Assembly (NCBI RefSeq): GCF_023336755.1
Contig: NZ_JALZWP010000006.1
Span: 62,001 to 126,000, forward strand
Reading direction: 5' to 3'
Length of the DNA stretch: 64,000 bases
Origin: Roseinatronobacter domitianus
GTDB lineage: Bacteria > Pseudomonadota > Alphaproteobacteria > Rhodobacterales > Rhodobacteraceae
Part shown: positions 8,673 to 20,348 of the stretch, piece by piece
How positions within the stretch are numbered: the stretch's first letter is position 1
Layout of the letters: every line of letters begins with the position of its first letter
Notes under the pieces: generated by a model
Seen by the model: the letters and a program-made list of their open reading frames with translations, nothing else
Databases searched by the model: none
What the model was told of the DNA's origin: nothing
Translations under genes and position numbers: made by a program

Positions 8673-10907
8673 TTACGACACCCCGAAATCCGCCATAGTG
8701 CGCAAAGGCAAGCTGCGCGCGCGGGTGCCGGTCAGCGCGAATAGCGCGTTGGCCAGCGCGGGCATGGAGGGCGGCGTGCCCGGTTCGCCCACCCCACCCA
8801 TATGCGGATTGTCTTGCAGGATCGCCACCTCTATGCGCGGCACGTTGACCATGCGCAGCGCGTCATAATCGGGGAAGTTGGCTTGGTCGGCGCGACCGTC
8901 GGTAAAGGTGATTTCCCCCAACACCGCCGCCGACAGCCCATAAATCAGCCCCGATTCCATCTGCGCGCGGATAATGCCGGGGTCCAGCGCCAGCCCCGGA
9001 TCGCAGGCCATGAAGGCGCGGTCCATGCGGATGCGGTCGCCGTCCCGCGCGAGTTCGATCACCACCGCCGTGGGGGTGCCGAAAGACCATGTCATCGCCA
9101 CGCCGCGCGCGCGCCCTTCTGGCAGCGCCGTATCCCAGCCCGACATCTCGCGCACACGGGTCAGCACACCCGCCGCAACCGCGCTTTCGGGCGCGACATG
9201 CGCCAAGCGGAACGCCAACGGGTCCGCGCCTGCGGCATGGGCCAGCTCATCAATGAAGCTTTCGTGAAAGAACCCGTTGAAAGACGCGCCCACCGAGCGC
9301 CAGAAGCCAATCGGCACGTCCAATTCCGCCAGATGCCCCGCCACGCGGTAATTCGGGATCGCATAGGGTTGGTCGAACGCGCCTTCGACATGGCCTTTGT
9401 CAGACCCACCGGGTGCGCGGCCCATGATCCGGGTCATTGCGGCATGCGTCACCGAAGGGGCCGCAATCGCGGCGTTGAAATGACTGATGCGGCCACCAGT
9501 CACCGCGCCTTGCATCCGCGCCATGGCGGCGGGGCGGTAGAAATCATGGCGCATATCTTCTTCACGCGACCATGTCAGCCGAATGGGGGTGCCGGGCATG
9601 GCAGCGGCAATGCGCGCGACTTGCGCCACTGCGTCGGTTTCCGCACGCCGCCCGAACCCGCCGCCCATAAAGGTCGTATGCAGGGTGATCGCATCCTCAT
9701 TCAGCCCCGATGTTTCGGCAGCCTTTTGCACACACAGGCGCGGAGCCTGATTGCCTGCCCAGATCGTCAGGTGCCCATCTTGCAGCCATGCGGTGGCGCC
9801 TTGGGGTTCCATCGTGGAATGGGCAAGGAAGGGCACGCGGTATTCGGCACTGATCGCACCATCGGGCAAGGCGGACACATCGCCATCGTCGCGCAGGGTG
9901 GAGTTCGGCTCTGCATCGAACGCCGCTTCAATCGCGGCGAACATGCCGTCCATATCGGCGGGCAAGGGAGAGTCGGTCCATGTCACATCGACCGCCTTCG
10001 CCCCTTCCATCGCGGCCCATGTATTGCGGGCAACGACGGCCACGCCATTGCCCATGTCAAACACCTGTTCGACACCGGGCATGGCCAGCGCGGGCGCAGG
10101 GTCAAAGCCTGCCATACCACCACCCAGATGCGGGCAGATGCGAACCGTGGCAAATTTCATCCCCGGCAGTTGAATATCGGTCGCGTATTGCGCTTGGCCG
10201 GTGATCTTGGCGCGCATGTCGCTGCGTGGCAAAGCCCGGCCCAGCAGCTTCCAGTCGGATTGCGGGCGCAGGTCCACATCCGGGACCGGGCGTGCGGCGG
10301 CGTCCTCTGCCAAGTCGGCATAGGCGATGCGCGTGTCATCGGGGGCAATCACAAACCCGTCTTCGGTGCGCAGCGCGCTGCGGTCCACGCCCAAACGGTC
10401 GGCGGCAACGGCTTTCAAAGCCTCGCGCGCGCCAGCCCCGGCATAGCGCATCTTCTCATAGGCATCGACCGTCGAAGTGGACCCGCCTGTCACCTGCAAA
10501 CCCAACAGCTTGCTGACCGCCGCCAGACCGCCAACAACCGTATGTTGCCACGCCTTCATGGCGTAATCGGCAACAGGCAGCGCACCATGCATCAACGCAC
10601 CGTTGTAATAGGCTGCAGAGGGCGGGCCATGCTCGACCCGGATACCGGCAAAATCCACGTCCAGTTCTTCGGCCACCAAAGCGGCGAGCGTGGTGTGAAC
10701 GCCCTGCCCCATCTCTGCACGCGGCGCGATGATGGTTATGCCCGACTGGTCAATGATGACATAAGGGTTCAGCGTGGCCCCTTGATCCGGGGCAAGCGGG
10801 TTTTCGACCGGCTTTCGGACCTGATATATCCCGAAGGCCGCGCCACCAACTACCGCGACCGCGCCCACCAGAAGCGTGCGCCGGGTGATGGTTCCAAGGC
10901 GGCTCAT
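8673..10907 (-). CDS. Xanthine dehydrogenase-family molybdopterin-binding subunit (IorB-like), TAT-exported
   Basis: Large catalytic subunit (744 residues) of a two-subunit molybdenum hydroxylase. The N-terminus [26 protein letters not shown] is a twin-arginine signal/anchor, so the enzyme acts in the periplasm. Characteristic segments are [29 protein letters not shown] and [18 protein letters not shown] near the C-terminus, where the GEP/GTP run includes the catalytic Glu of the family. Closest in style to isoquinoline 1-oxidoreductase/aldehyde oxidase beta subunits. Its ATG overlaps the stop of the 2Fe-2S subunit (ATGA). The substrate is not predictable, and no XdhC-type maturation chaperone or cytochrome subunit is adjacent. 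Confidence 0.9.
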   Translation of the reverse strand: MSRLGTITRRTLLVGAVAVVGGAAFGIYQVRKPVENPLAPDQGATLNPYVIIDQSGITIIAPRAEMGQGVHTTLAALVAEELDVDFAGIRVEHGPPSAAYYNGALMHGALPVADYAMKAWQHTVVGGLAAVSKLLGLQVTGGSTSTVDAYEKMRYAGAGAREALKAVAADRLGVDRSALRTEDGFVIAPDDTRIAYADLAEDAAARPVPDVDLRPQSDWKLLGRALPRSDMRAKITGQAQYATDIQLPGMKFATVRICPHLGGGMAGFDPAPALAMPGVEQVFDMGNGVAVVARNTWAAMEGAKAVDVTWTDSPLPADMDGMFAAIEAAFDAEPNSTLRDDGDVSALPDGAISAEYRVPFLAHSTMEPQGATAWLQDGHLTIWAGNQAPRLCVQKAAETSGLNEDAITLHTTFMGGGFGRRAETDAVAQVARIAAAMPGTPIRLTWSREEDMRHDFYRPAAMARMQGAVTGGRISHFNAAIAAPSVTHAAMTRIMGRAPGGSDKGHVEGAFDQPYAIPNYRVAGHLAELDVPIGFWRSVGASFNGFFHESFIDELAHAAGADPLAFRLAHVAPESAVAAGVLTRVREMSGWDTALPEGRARGVAMTWSFGTPTAVVIELARDGDRIRMDRAFMACDPGLALDPGIIRAQMESGLIYGLSAAVLGEITFTDGRADQANFPDYDALRMVNVPRIEVAILQDNPHMGGVGEPGTPPSMPALANALFALTGTRARSLPLRTMADFGVS

Positions 10908-11359
10908 TGTGCCCCACCCATCTTGGCCGCGTCATGGATCGCGGCGCGAATGGCCGTGTAGGTGCCACAGCGGCACAGGTTGCCGCCCATGGCCGCGTCA
11001 ATATCCTCGTCCGTGGGCGCGGGGTTGTTGGACAGCAAATCCGCCGCCTGCATGATCTGGCCAGACTGGCAATAGCCGCATTGCGCGACCTGATGACGCT
11101 CCCACGCGGCTTGCAAGGGCGTCTGACCGCCAAGCCCTTCGATGGTAGTGACAGGGCCCCACAGATCACCCAACCGCACTTGGCAGGACCGCACCGCTTG
11201 CCCGTCCACATGCACGGTGCAAGCCCCGCAAGCGGCAATCCCGCAGCCGAATTTGGTGCCGGTCAGGCCCAGCTCGTCACGCAACACCCACAAAAGCGGT
11301 GTGTCGGGCGCGGCATCGGTCTGGTAGTCGGTTTCGTTGACGGTGAGGGTAATCGACAT
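10904..11359 (-). CDS. (2Fe-2S)-binding subunit of molybdenum hydroxylase (IorA-like)
   Basis: Electron-transfer subunit of 151 residues with two 2Fe-2S clusters. The plant-ferredoxin type is at [20 protein letters not shown] followed by CQVRLGD, and the helical type at [13 protein letters not shown]...[12 protein letters not shown] 11359 (MSITLTVNE) is preferred to 11404 because AAGGA lies 8 nt upstream and it matches the family N-terminus. It partners the molybdopterin subunit encoded immediately downstream with a 4-bp overlap. It has no signal peptide of its own and would be carried across with the TAT-targeted large subunit. Confidence 0.93.
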   Translation of the reverse strand: MSITLTVNETDYQTDAAPDTPLLWVLRDELGLTGTKFGCGIAACGACTVHVDGQAVRSCQVRLGDLWGPVTTIEGLGGQTPLQAAWERHQVAQCGYCQSGQIMQAADLLSNNPAPTDEDIDAAMGGNLCRCGTYTAIRAAIHDAAKMGGAQ

Positions 11360-11454
11360 CGGCAAAGTCCTTTGCAGGTTTCCGTAAATATGGAGCGCAG
11401 ACACAGAACGACCAGCCCCAACGCGGCGTCAGGGCTTATCCTCAAAGCCCGGTG

Positions 11455-12192
11455 TCACGGATAGCGCGCGGCCCCAAGAATTGGGCCAAGCCCCTGTTCC
11501 TGCACCAGAACGGCAAGGCCGGTGCCATCGGGCACGGCTTCGGACAGTGTGTAGCTGAACGGCGCAAGCCCGTCCCACGCATCCAGCACCATCCAGTCGG
11601 TGACGATGTTGCGATAGGTGATCTCGCGCCCGGCATTTTCACCCGCCATAATCTCGACCGTGGCCTTGTCCAGAAAGCGGACGATCTGCACATCGACGGC
11701 GTAATCCAGAACGCCAGACGAACTTGCGTTTATCGTCACACCACCGCCATCCAGCGCGACGATTTCTATCGCGATCTGCCCGCCCCCAAGCGGGTTCATC
11801 CGGTGTTCGGCAATCTGGGCCATGACCTGCATGGTCGCATTGCCCTGCACATCATCCAGTCCACCAATAATCATTTGTGGCGTGTAGACCGATTTCCGCC
11901 CCATCTTGCGCGCATAAGCCTTCTGGCGTTCGCTGAAGGCGGGTTTGCCGAACGTGTCGGCCCAGCCAATATAATCCCAGTAATCGACATGCAGCGCCAG
12001 CGGCAGCACCGCGTCATGATCCGCGATCTGGTTCAGCAGATCATCCGCGGGCGGACATGCGGCGCACCCTTGGGACGTATACAGCTCTACCACGACAGGG
12101 TTTTGCTGTGCCAAGGCCGGATCAGCCAAGCCGATCATCGCGCCAAGGGCAATCGCGGTCGCGGACTGAAGGTGCATGCGGGTTCCGTTCAT
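11455..12192 (-). CDS. DUF1223 thioredoxin-like secreted protein
   Basis: A 245-residue protein with a Sec signal (MHLQSATAIALGAMIGLADPALAQ) and the DUF1223 core: VVELYTSQGCAACPPAD, where CAAC is a CxxC-type redox motif, then VDYWDYIGWADTFG, FSERQKAY and VYTPQMIIGG. Family members are thioredoxin-fold periplasmic proteins of unknown job. Start could be 12192 (MNGTR) or the internal ATG at 12177; both leave an intact signal. It lies 95 bp upstream of, and on the same strand as, the molybdenum hydroxylase genes, so it may help their folding or redox state, though that is only inference. Confidence 0.87.
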   Translation of the reverse strand: MNGTRMHLQSATAIALGAMIGLADPALAQQNPVVVELYTSQGCAACPPADDLLNQIADHDAVLPLALHVDYWDYIGWADTFGKPAFSERQKAYARKMGRKSVYTPQMIIGGLDDVQGNATMQVMAQIAEHRMNPLGGGQIAIEIVALDGGGVTINASSSGVLDYAVDVQIVRFLDKATVEIMAGENAGREITYRNIVTDWMVLDAWDGLAPFSYTLSEAVPDGTGLAVLVQEQGLGPILGAARYP

Positions 12193-12296
12193 CGTTTCAA
12201 GCGCGATCTAACCACGCATGGCGGCAAGGGCCAATCAAGGTTTTGCGAGGCTTGCCAACCCGCGACGGAATGGCCACAGGCGATGCAACTGCAAAT

Positions 12297-12322
12297 TTTG
12301 TGCACAACGGTATACAAAAATG
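12297..12322 (+). promoter_or_regulatory. 26-bp promoter motif shared with mcl2
   Basis: Reads TTTG-T-GCACAA-CG-GTATAC-AA-AAATG. The same element with 21 of 26 positions identical occurs at 29606-29631 upstream of mcl2. Both end 82-86 bp before the respective start codon. It contains the palindrome TTGTGCACAA and the palindrome GTATAC, consistent with a dimeric repressor/activator site overlapping a promoter. Confidence 0.55.
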
Positions 12323-12408
12323 TTCCTTTTTCCTTGAACGCTTCGCAAAGCAATGGCAAATGCAAGGGGCAAAGACCCCTGTCACCTAATTTACGGAGGC
12401 TCAGCCCC

Positions 12409-15159
<2,751 letters not shown>

Positions 15160-15180
15160 CCGCTTCACATTCTCGACAGA

Positions 15181-15209
15181 CCCCGGCGCGGCCACCGTGC
15201 CGGGGTTTT
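15181..15209 (+). terminator. Intrinsic terminator after acnA
   Basis: Stem CCCCGGC (15181-15187) / GCCGGGG (15199-15205) with an 11-nt loop followed by TTTTCCTTT, 20 bp after the acnA stop. Confidence 0.85.
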
Positions 15210-15258
15210 CCTTTGCCCAAATCTCGGGCTATCGTCGCGCCATCAAACCGGAGAGAGC

Positions 15259-15636
15259 ATGGCCACCCGCATCGTTGCATTCGTCACTCTTGGGCTGTTT
15301 CTGGCCTTTGTCGCGATCATGGCGTCGGTGACGTTCTTTGTGCGTGACCCGTTGCCAATTGTCGGTCCAAACCAACGCCTCGTGCTGGACACAACCGAAA
15401 TCATGCCGCCCCTGCGTGCAGAGATTGCGATTGATGGCGACTTCAAGGCGCTGCTGTCTGTCACACCGCTGGACCGGGTCGATCAGGTGCGTCTGCGTTT
15501 TACAGGCAACGACGATGTTCCGCTGGTCCCGCAGGGCGACAGCGCCGAAGCGCAATTCACCCGGACCGGGCGTTGGGAACTGGTTCTGGTGTCGGGCGGC
15601 GCGGAAGAAGTGCTGGCCTTCGTGCTGCGCGATTAG
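15259..15636 (+). CDS. Small membrane-anchored protein of unknown function
   Basis: A protein of 125 residues: one N-terminal hydrophobic helix (IVAFVTLGLFLAFVAIMASVTFFV) followed by a soluble beta-rich domain of about 95 residues (PNQRLVLDTTEIMPPLRAEIAIDG ... WELVLVSGGAEEVLAFVLRD), expected in the periplasm. A GAGAGCATG-type ribosome site supports the start at 15259. No family is recognised. It follows the acnA terminator, so it probably has its own promoter in the 50 bp between. Its stop overlaps that of the convergent antiporter gene by 4 bp. Confidence 0.75.
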   Translation: MATRIVAFVTLGLFLAFVAIMASVTFFVRDPLPIVGPNQRLVLDTTEIMPPLRAEIAIDGDFKALLSVTPLDRVDQVRLRFTGNDDVPLVPQGDSAEAQFTRTGRWELVLVSGGAEEVLAFVLRD

Positions 15637-17357
15637 GTCGTTTCGCGTTCTTCAGACTCTATGGTCGGTATCGCCAGGCGCTCTTCGCTTTCGGCCCCGC
15701 AGAGCAACTCGACCGCCCGGTCAGCAGCGTCATGGAACGGCTCCAGCACCACATCGGCCCCAGAGGCGAATAACTCCTCAGTATCGCGCGCATTATGCGA
15801 TGCGACCGCAATGCGCCCCGGAAACCCCGACATGCGGGTCAGTTGTATCAGCGTGCTGCGCGTATCTTCATGGCTTAGCCCGGTCGGGTGGATCGGCACG
15901 GTAGAGACGATCCATTTCGCATCCGGCAAGGGCAGTTCCGACACGAATTCGGGATCGCTTGCATCACCGAATTCGGTTTCCAGTCCCAAGTTGCGCCAAC
16001 GTCTGATGGCGCTTGGATTGAAATCCACCCCCAACACCTTGATGCCCCGTTTTTGCAACCGAAGCCCGATGGCCGTGCCAAACCGCCCCAAACCGAAAAT
16101 AATAACCGCATGATTGTCGTTGCGATGCATGCCAGCCTCTGACGGCTCTCGCGGCGTGCCTTTGCGCTCGAATATGCCAAGGTAGCGATCAAGCAGGGCA
16201 TAAAGCTGATGCGAGTAGGTAATCATATAGGTAGAGGCCGCGATGGTCACGAGGCCCACCATGGTCACAAGCCCAAGCGCATCTTCCTGCACATGGCCGA
16301 TGGTCACACCCATGGCGATGAAGATCAGCGAAAATTCACTGATTTGGGCCACGGTCAGACCTGCCAGAAACCCGGTGCGCTTGCGGTAGCCCATCGCCCC
16401 CATGATGGCCAACACGATCAGCGGGTTGCCGATCAAAACGAAAAGCGAAAACACAATCGCGCCCAGAACATGGGTGCCCAACAGCGACAGGTCCAACCCG
16501 GACCCCAGCGCAATGAAGAAGAACAGCAGCAGGAAATCACGCAACGGGGCAAGGCGCGCGGCAATCGTTTCGCGATACGGGGTTGACGCCAGAGCAACAC
16601 CAGCCAGCAGCCCCCCAACTTCCTTGCCCAATCCGACCAGATCGCCGACAGCCGCGAACATGGCTGCCATGGCAATCGCAAAGATCACAAGCAATTCCGG
16701 CGCATGGGCCAGCTTTTCGGTCAACGGGTCGGCGGCAAAACGCACGAACAAGATGACCAATCCGACCATGGCCACACCAGACGCAAGCACCATGGGCACT
16801 GACCCGCCGCCGTGCCCGTCCGACGCAGCACCGATCCCGATGGCCGACAACACGATCATGGCCAGCACCACCACAAGGTCTTGCACGATCAGGAAGCCAA
16901 GGGCGATCTGGCCGTGCAGGCTGTCAATCTCGCGCTTGTCGGACAACAATTTTACGATGATGATGGTGGACGAAAAGGTCAGCGCAATGGCGACATACAA
17001 GCTGGTGATATGTCCCAACCCAAGCGCAAGCCCGATCAAGTAGCCGAAAATCGAGGTGAACGCGACCTGCCCCAAACCCGTCAGCAAGGACACCGCCCCA
17101 AGCGACCGGATCAGTTTGACATCCAGCTTGATCCCGACAAGGAACAACAGGACCGCAATGCCCAATTGCGACAGCAAGCTGATCTGGGCGTCCGAGTGCA
17201 CAAGATCCAGCGCGGATGGCCCGGCGATCAATCCCACGGCGATGAAACTTACAATCAATGGCTGGCGCAGGATGATCCCGACAAAGCCGGTAATGGCGGC
17301 CAACACCAGAAGGGCCGCAATCTCTGCAAAGGGGGATTGCGCGATAATCTCGATCAC
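15633..17357 (-). CDS. Kef-type K+/cation:proton antiporter with RCK_N domain
   Basis: CPA2-family antiporter of 574 residues: about 12 membrane helices (residues 1-385; GLIAGPSALDLVHSD is the typical helix-2 region) and a C-terminal RCK_N/TrkA-N Rossmann domain (HAVIIFGLGRFGTAIGLRLQKRG, then VDFNPSA) that binds nucleotide. The chosen start is GTG 17357 (VIEIIAQSPFAEIAALL) with AAAGGA 9 nt upstream. An ATG at 17447 is in frame but would prepend 30 residues of non-hydrophobic, unlikely sequence. Probably handles K+ efflux under electrophile, osmotic or pH stress; no KefF/KefG partner is adjacent. Confidence 0.9.
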   Translation of the reverse strand: MIEIIAQSPFAEIAALLVLAAITGFVGIILRQPLIVSFIAVGLIAGPSALDLVHSDAQISLLSQLGIAVLLFLVGIKLDVKLIRSLGAVSLLTGLGQVAFTSIFGYLIGLALGLGHITSLYVAIALTFSSTIIIVKLLSDKREIDSLHGQIALGFLIVQDLVVVLAMIVLSAIGIGAASDGHGGGSVPMVLASGVAMVGLVILFVRFAADPLTEKLAHAPELLVIFAIAMAAMFAAVGDLVGLGKEVGGLLAGVALASTPYRETIAARLAPLRDFLLLFFFIALGSGLDLSLLGTHVLGAIVFSLFVLIGNPLIVLAIMGAMGYRKRTGFLAGLTVAQISEFSLIFIAMGVTIGHVQEDALGLVTMVGLVTIAASTYMITYSHQLYALLDRYLGIFERKGTPREPSEAGMHRNDNHAVIIFGLGRFGTAIGLRLQKRGIKVLGVDFNPSAIRRWRNLGLETEFGDASDPEFVSELPLPDAKWIVSTVPIHPTGLSHEDTRSTLIQLTRMSGFPGRIAVASHNARDTEELFASGADVVLEPFHDAADRAVELLCGAESEERLAIPTIESEERETT

Positions 17358-17559
17358 GATGCAAGTCCTTTCACGGGCGCGCCCGGCTTCCTGTTCTGCA
17401 GGATCAAAATCACGGCAAAACCCGTAAGCTTCTTTGATTTCGATCAAAAGCTGCGGCGAAAATACCGGTTTTCACGCGCGCCCTTTAGATTTTCCACCGG
17501 CCATGAAAAAGTGCGGCAAGGGGGTGCCGCGCTGAGCTTTCACGTTGGGCCTTTGCGGT

Positions 17560-18099
17560 TTAGCGTGCCGCAGCACGCTCCATAGCCGGGCGGATACGGT
17601 TTTCCATGATCTCACGCGTGATTGGCCCGGCATAGCGGAATTCGATGGTGCCATCGCCCGCAACGACGAAGGTTTCGGGCAGGCCGACCACGCCCCAGTC
17701 CAGCCCCGTGCGCGCAGCCGGGTCAGACCCGATGGCCGCGAACGGGTCGCCCAACTCATCCAGAAAATCCTCTGCCTTGTCAGCCTGATCGCGGTAGTTC
17801 ACGCCATAAATGATCGTGCCTTCTTCCGCCAATTCTTCCAGAAATGGGTGTTCCGCGCGGCAGGGCGGGCACCATGTCGCCCAGAAATTGACCAGCGTCA
17901 CCTCGCCCTCGCGCAGCATGGCATCGGTCAGCAGGGTCCGCTCGCCCAGTTGCTGCACGCCAAGCGCGGGCGCTTCCTGACCGGCACGGGCCGACGGCAG
18001 ATCGTTGCGACCTTCGCGGAAATTGCCGATATAGAACATCACCGCCAGCCCCAGAAACAGCAGCGGCGGCAACAGCATTAGTGGGCGGATCTTACCCAT
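17560..18099 (-). CDS. ccmG: Cytochrome c maturation thioredoxin CcmG/DsbE
   Basis: Membrane-anchored periplasmic thiol reductant for apocytochrome c haem ligation; 179 residues. An N-terminal anchor helix (RPLMLLPPLLFLGLAVMFYIG) precedes the thioredoxin domain with active site NFWATWCPPCRAEHPFLEEL and the CcmG insertion YGVNYRDQADKAEDFLDELGDPF; cis-Pro lies in VVGLPETFVV. ATG 18099 is used because it overlaps the ccmD stop by 8 bp; upstream in-frame ATG 18162 lies inside ccmD. Last gene of ccmABCDG; ccmE, ccmF and ccmH must lie elsewhere. Confidence 0.95.
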   Translation of the reverse strand: MGKIRPLMLLPPLLFLGLAVMFYIGNFREGRNDLPSARAGQEAPALGVQQLGERTLLTDAMLREGEVTLVNFWATWCPPCRAEHPFLEELAEEGTIIYGVNYRDQADKAEDFLDELGDPFAAIGSDPAARTGLDWGVVGLPETFVVAGDGTIEFRYAGPITREIMENRIRPAMERAAAR

Positions 18100-18250
18100 T
18101 CTTTCCTCGTTTCTGCTCAAAGGCGTCCAAGTCGCGGCGCACCCGGCGACCGCGCGCAACATACCACAGCGCCAGTGCCACCAGCAGCCCTAGCGAGACC
18201 AGATAGGCCGACGTAACCTCGACCGCGTAACGTCCAAGATCGGGCATCAT
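18092..18250 (-). CDS. ccmD: Haem exporter protein D (small membrane protein)
   Basis: Only 52 codons, easily overlooked. The product starts MMPDLGRYAVEVTSAY, has one membrane helix (LVSLGLLVALALWYVARG) and a basic/charged tail (RRVRRDLDAFEQKRGKNG), the standard CcmD pattern. CcmD stabilises the CcmC-CcmE haem complex and helps release holo-CcmE through CcmABCD. The start overlaps the ccmC stop in ATGA fashion and its stop overlaps the ccmG start (AATGGGTAA), so the three genes are translationally coupled. Position and size make this a confident call despite low sequence conservation in the family. Confidence 0.9.
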   Translation of the reverse strand: MMPDLGRYAVEVTSAYLVSLGLLVALALWYVARGRRVRRDLDAFEQKRGKNG

Positions 18251-18978
18251 GCCATGCGCTCCCGTGCGGCCAGTGCTTTCATGCGGCGGGCGCGAATTTC
18301 GGTGCGGGTGCCCGTCAGAACCAGCGCCAGAAAGATCAGCCCGAAGCCGACCATGCAGGTGTAAAGCGGGGCTTTATAGGCCCAGTCCATGCGCGTTCCG
18401 GGGGCAACCGACAGCGACGCGCCCTGATGCAGCCCCTGGTTCCAGAAATTCGCCGCATAGCGCGACAGCACCGCAAAGACCGACCCGACAAGGCACAGTA
18501 CGGCCGTCAGGTCCGCGCCCGTGTCCGGGTCGTCAATGGCCGACCACATGGCGATGTAGCCAAGGTAGAACAGGAACAGAATCAGGAAGGATGTCAGACG
18601 CGGGTCCCATGCCCACCATGTGCCCCACATCGGCTGGCCCCAGACAGCACCTGTAATCAGCCCGATCACCGTCATCACCGCGCCCACCGGGGCGGCGGCA
18701 CGGGCGGCAAGCGCGCTCACATGGTGACGGCGGATCAACCAGACCAGCGAGGCGACCAGCATCATCAACCATGCATTGATCGCCATCAACGCGGCCGGAA
18801 CATGGAGGAAGACGATCTTCACGGTAGAGCCTTGGCGGAAATCATCGGGCGTGAAGAAGAACCCCCAGATCAGCCCTGTTGTGGTCACAACCACAGCCGC
18901 AACCGCCACGATCGGCAATAACCAATCGGTGGTGCGCATGAATTTCAGCGGGTTGGCATATTCCCAGAGTGACGACAT
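18247..18978 (-). CDS. ccmC: Haem exporter protein C
   Basis: Six-helix inner-membrane protein (243 residues) that loads haem onto CcmE. The tryptophan-rich WWD-type motif reads MWGTWWAWDPRLTS, flanked by the two conserved His segments (FLHVPAALMAINAW and NFWNQGLHQGASL). Start ATG 18978 (MSSLWEYANPLKFMRTTDW) fits the family N-terminus. It lies between ccmB (51 bp upstream) and ccmD (4-bp overlap). Confidence 0.96.
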   Translation of the reverse strand: MSSLWEYANPLKFMRTTDWLLPIVAVAAVVVTTTGLIWGFFFTPDDFRQGSTVKIVFLHVPAALMAINAWLMMLVASLVWLIRRHHVSALAARAAAPVGAVMTVIGLITGAVWGQPMWGTWWAWDPRLTSFLILFLFYLGYIAMWSAIDDPDTGADLTAVLCLVGSVFAVLSRYAANFWNQGLHQGASLSVAPGTRMDWAYKAPLYTCMVGFGLIFLALVLTGTRTEIRARRMKALAARERMA

Positions 18979-19029
18979 GAGGATTACCTATCTTTGGGTG
19001 GGTGCGCTCTCAAGCGAAACAAGTTTGGA

Positions 19030-19686
19030 TCACCGAAGGTTTATCCGGATCACATGGGCAGAGGCAAAGGGCAATAATGCCACAGCCCCTGCGGTAATAC
19101 CGGCCAGAAGGGCCAAGGGTGTGCCAACGGCCAATCCTTGCGCGCCGCGCGACACCACTTCGGCCCCGAACACAAGGGTCGGGATGTAAAGCGGCAGCAC
19201 CAGCAGTGACAGCAAAAGCCCACCACGTTTCAGCCCCACCGTCAGCGCCGCACCAAACGTGCCGATGACCGACAGTGCGGGCGTGCCAAGCGTCAGCGAC
19301 AGCAGCAGCCAGCCATAGGCGGGCACGGGCAGGTTCAGCAGCAACCCCAGAACGGGAGAGACAAGCACCAGCGGCACGCCCGTGGTCAGCCAATGGGCCA
19401 GCGCCTTGATGCTGACCACCCCTTCCAGCGGCACGGGCGCGGTTGCCAGCAAATCCAGCGAGCCATCCTCGTAATCCAGCGCGAAAATGCGGTCTAGCGA
19501 CAACAGGCAGGCCAACAGCGCGCCCACCCACAGAATGCCCGGCGCGATCAGCGCCAGCGTGCCGCGCTCTGGCCCCACGCCCAAAGGCACCAGAACGGCC
19601 AAGATCAGGAAAAACGCCAGCCCAAGGCCAAAGCCGCCCCCGGCGCGAAAGGCCAGTCGCATATCGCGGATCAGCAGCGCAATCAT
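19030..19686 (-). CDS. ccmB: Haem exporter protein B (ABC permease)
   Basis: Integral-membrane permease of the CcmAB transporter that releases holo-CcmE. It has 218 residues with six hydrophobic helices (for example [19 protein letters not shown] and [21 protein letters not shown]). The motif [19 protein letters not shown] is a family landmark. ATG 19686 overlaps the ccmA stop by 4 bp. Confidence 0.95.
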   Translation of the reverse strand: MIALLIRDMRLAFRAGGGFGLGLAFFLILAVLVPLGVGPERGTLALIAPGILWVGALLACLLSLDRIFALDYEDGSLDLLATAPVPLEGVVSIKALAHWLTTGVPLVLVSPVLGLLLNLPVPAYGWLLLSLTLGTPALSVIGTFGAALTVGLKRGGLLLSLLVLPLYIPTLVFGAEVVSRGAQGLAVGTPLALLAGITAGAVALLPFASAHVIRINLR

Positions 19687-20303
19687 AGGAACGCCTCGTC
19701 AAAGCCGCTAGAGGGTTCGGGCATCCGCGCCTTGTAAGGGCCAAGGTCCAGCACCCGCGCTTCGGGCAGGCCAAGGTCGATATGCGTGGCCATCAAGGCC
19801 ATGCCGCCCGCCGCAAGATGCGCGCGCACCACCTCGGCAAAAAGCGCCACCGATGCCGCATCCAGCGATACGGTCGGTTCATCCAGCACCCAAGCAGGAC
19901 GGCCTGTGACCATCAACCGCGCCAGCCCAAGCCGCCGCTTTTGCCCGGCCGACAGGTTTTGCGCCGCGCGGTCGGCAAGCTGGCGCAGGTTCATCCGGTC
20001 CAGCGCGTGGTCAATGCCGCTGGTGCCATAGATCGCGGCCCAGAAGGTCAGGTTTTCCGTCACGCTCAGGGTGGCTTTCAACCCGTCCGCATGGCCCGCA
20101 TAGGCGATGCTGTCGGGCAGAAAATCAAACGTGCCGGCGGTCGCGGGCTGCAAGCCTGCAATGGTGCGCAAGGCCGTGGTCTTGCCACAGCCATTGGGGC
20201 CACGCAGCACCAAGGCCTGACCGGGTTCCAACACAAAGCTGACCCCTTCCAGCAGGGGCAGCCCACCACGGGCGCAGGCCAGATCTGTTACCTTCAAAGA
20301 CAT
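19683..20303 (-). CDS. ccmA: Haem exporter ATP-binding protein CcmA
   Basis: ATPase subunit of the CcmABCD complex; 206 residues. It has Walker [13 protein letters not shown] signature [15 protein letters not shown], Walker [13 protein letters not shown] and an H-loop in LMATHIDLG. First gene of ccmABCDG. It starts only 45 bp after glmS on the same strand, with no obvious terminator between, so glmU-glmS-ccm may be one transcript or ccm may be driven by a weak internal promoter. Confidence 0.96.
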   Translation of the reverse strand: MSLKVTDLACARGGLPLLEGVSFVLEPGQALVLRGPNGCGKTTALRTIAGLQPATAGTFDFLPDSIAYAGHADGLKATLSVTENLTFWAAIYGTSGIDHALDRMNLRQLADRAAQNLSAGQKRRLGLARLMVTGRPAWVLDEPTVSLDAASVALFAEVVRAHLAAGGMALMATHIDLGLPEARVLDLGPYKARMPEPSSGFDEAFL

Positions 20304-20348
20304 GAATGTCGCATAGCCCGCTTTGACAGCGATGGGAAGGGCGCGGCG

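Noticed and set aside
8802-10961. Long plus-strand open frame of 719 codons opposite the molybdenum hydroxylase
   Set aside because: Shadow of the GC-rich minus-strand gene: product is rich in Arg/His/Gly with no family motifs, while the opposite frame has clear family hallmarks.
17358-17447. N-terminal extension of the Kef-type antiporter from ATG 17447
   Set aside because: Extension is polar and unlike family N-termini; GTG 17357 has AAAGGA upstream and begins with the first membrane helix.
20304-20348. Terminator between glmS and ccmA
   Set aside because: The 45-bp gap has no stem with a T-run, so read-through into ccm was not excluded and no terminator is called.
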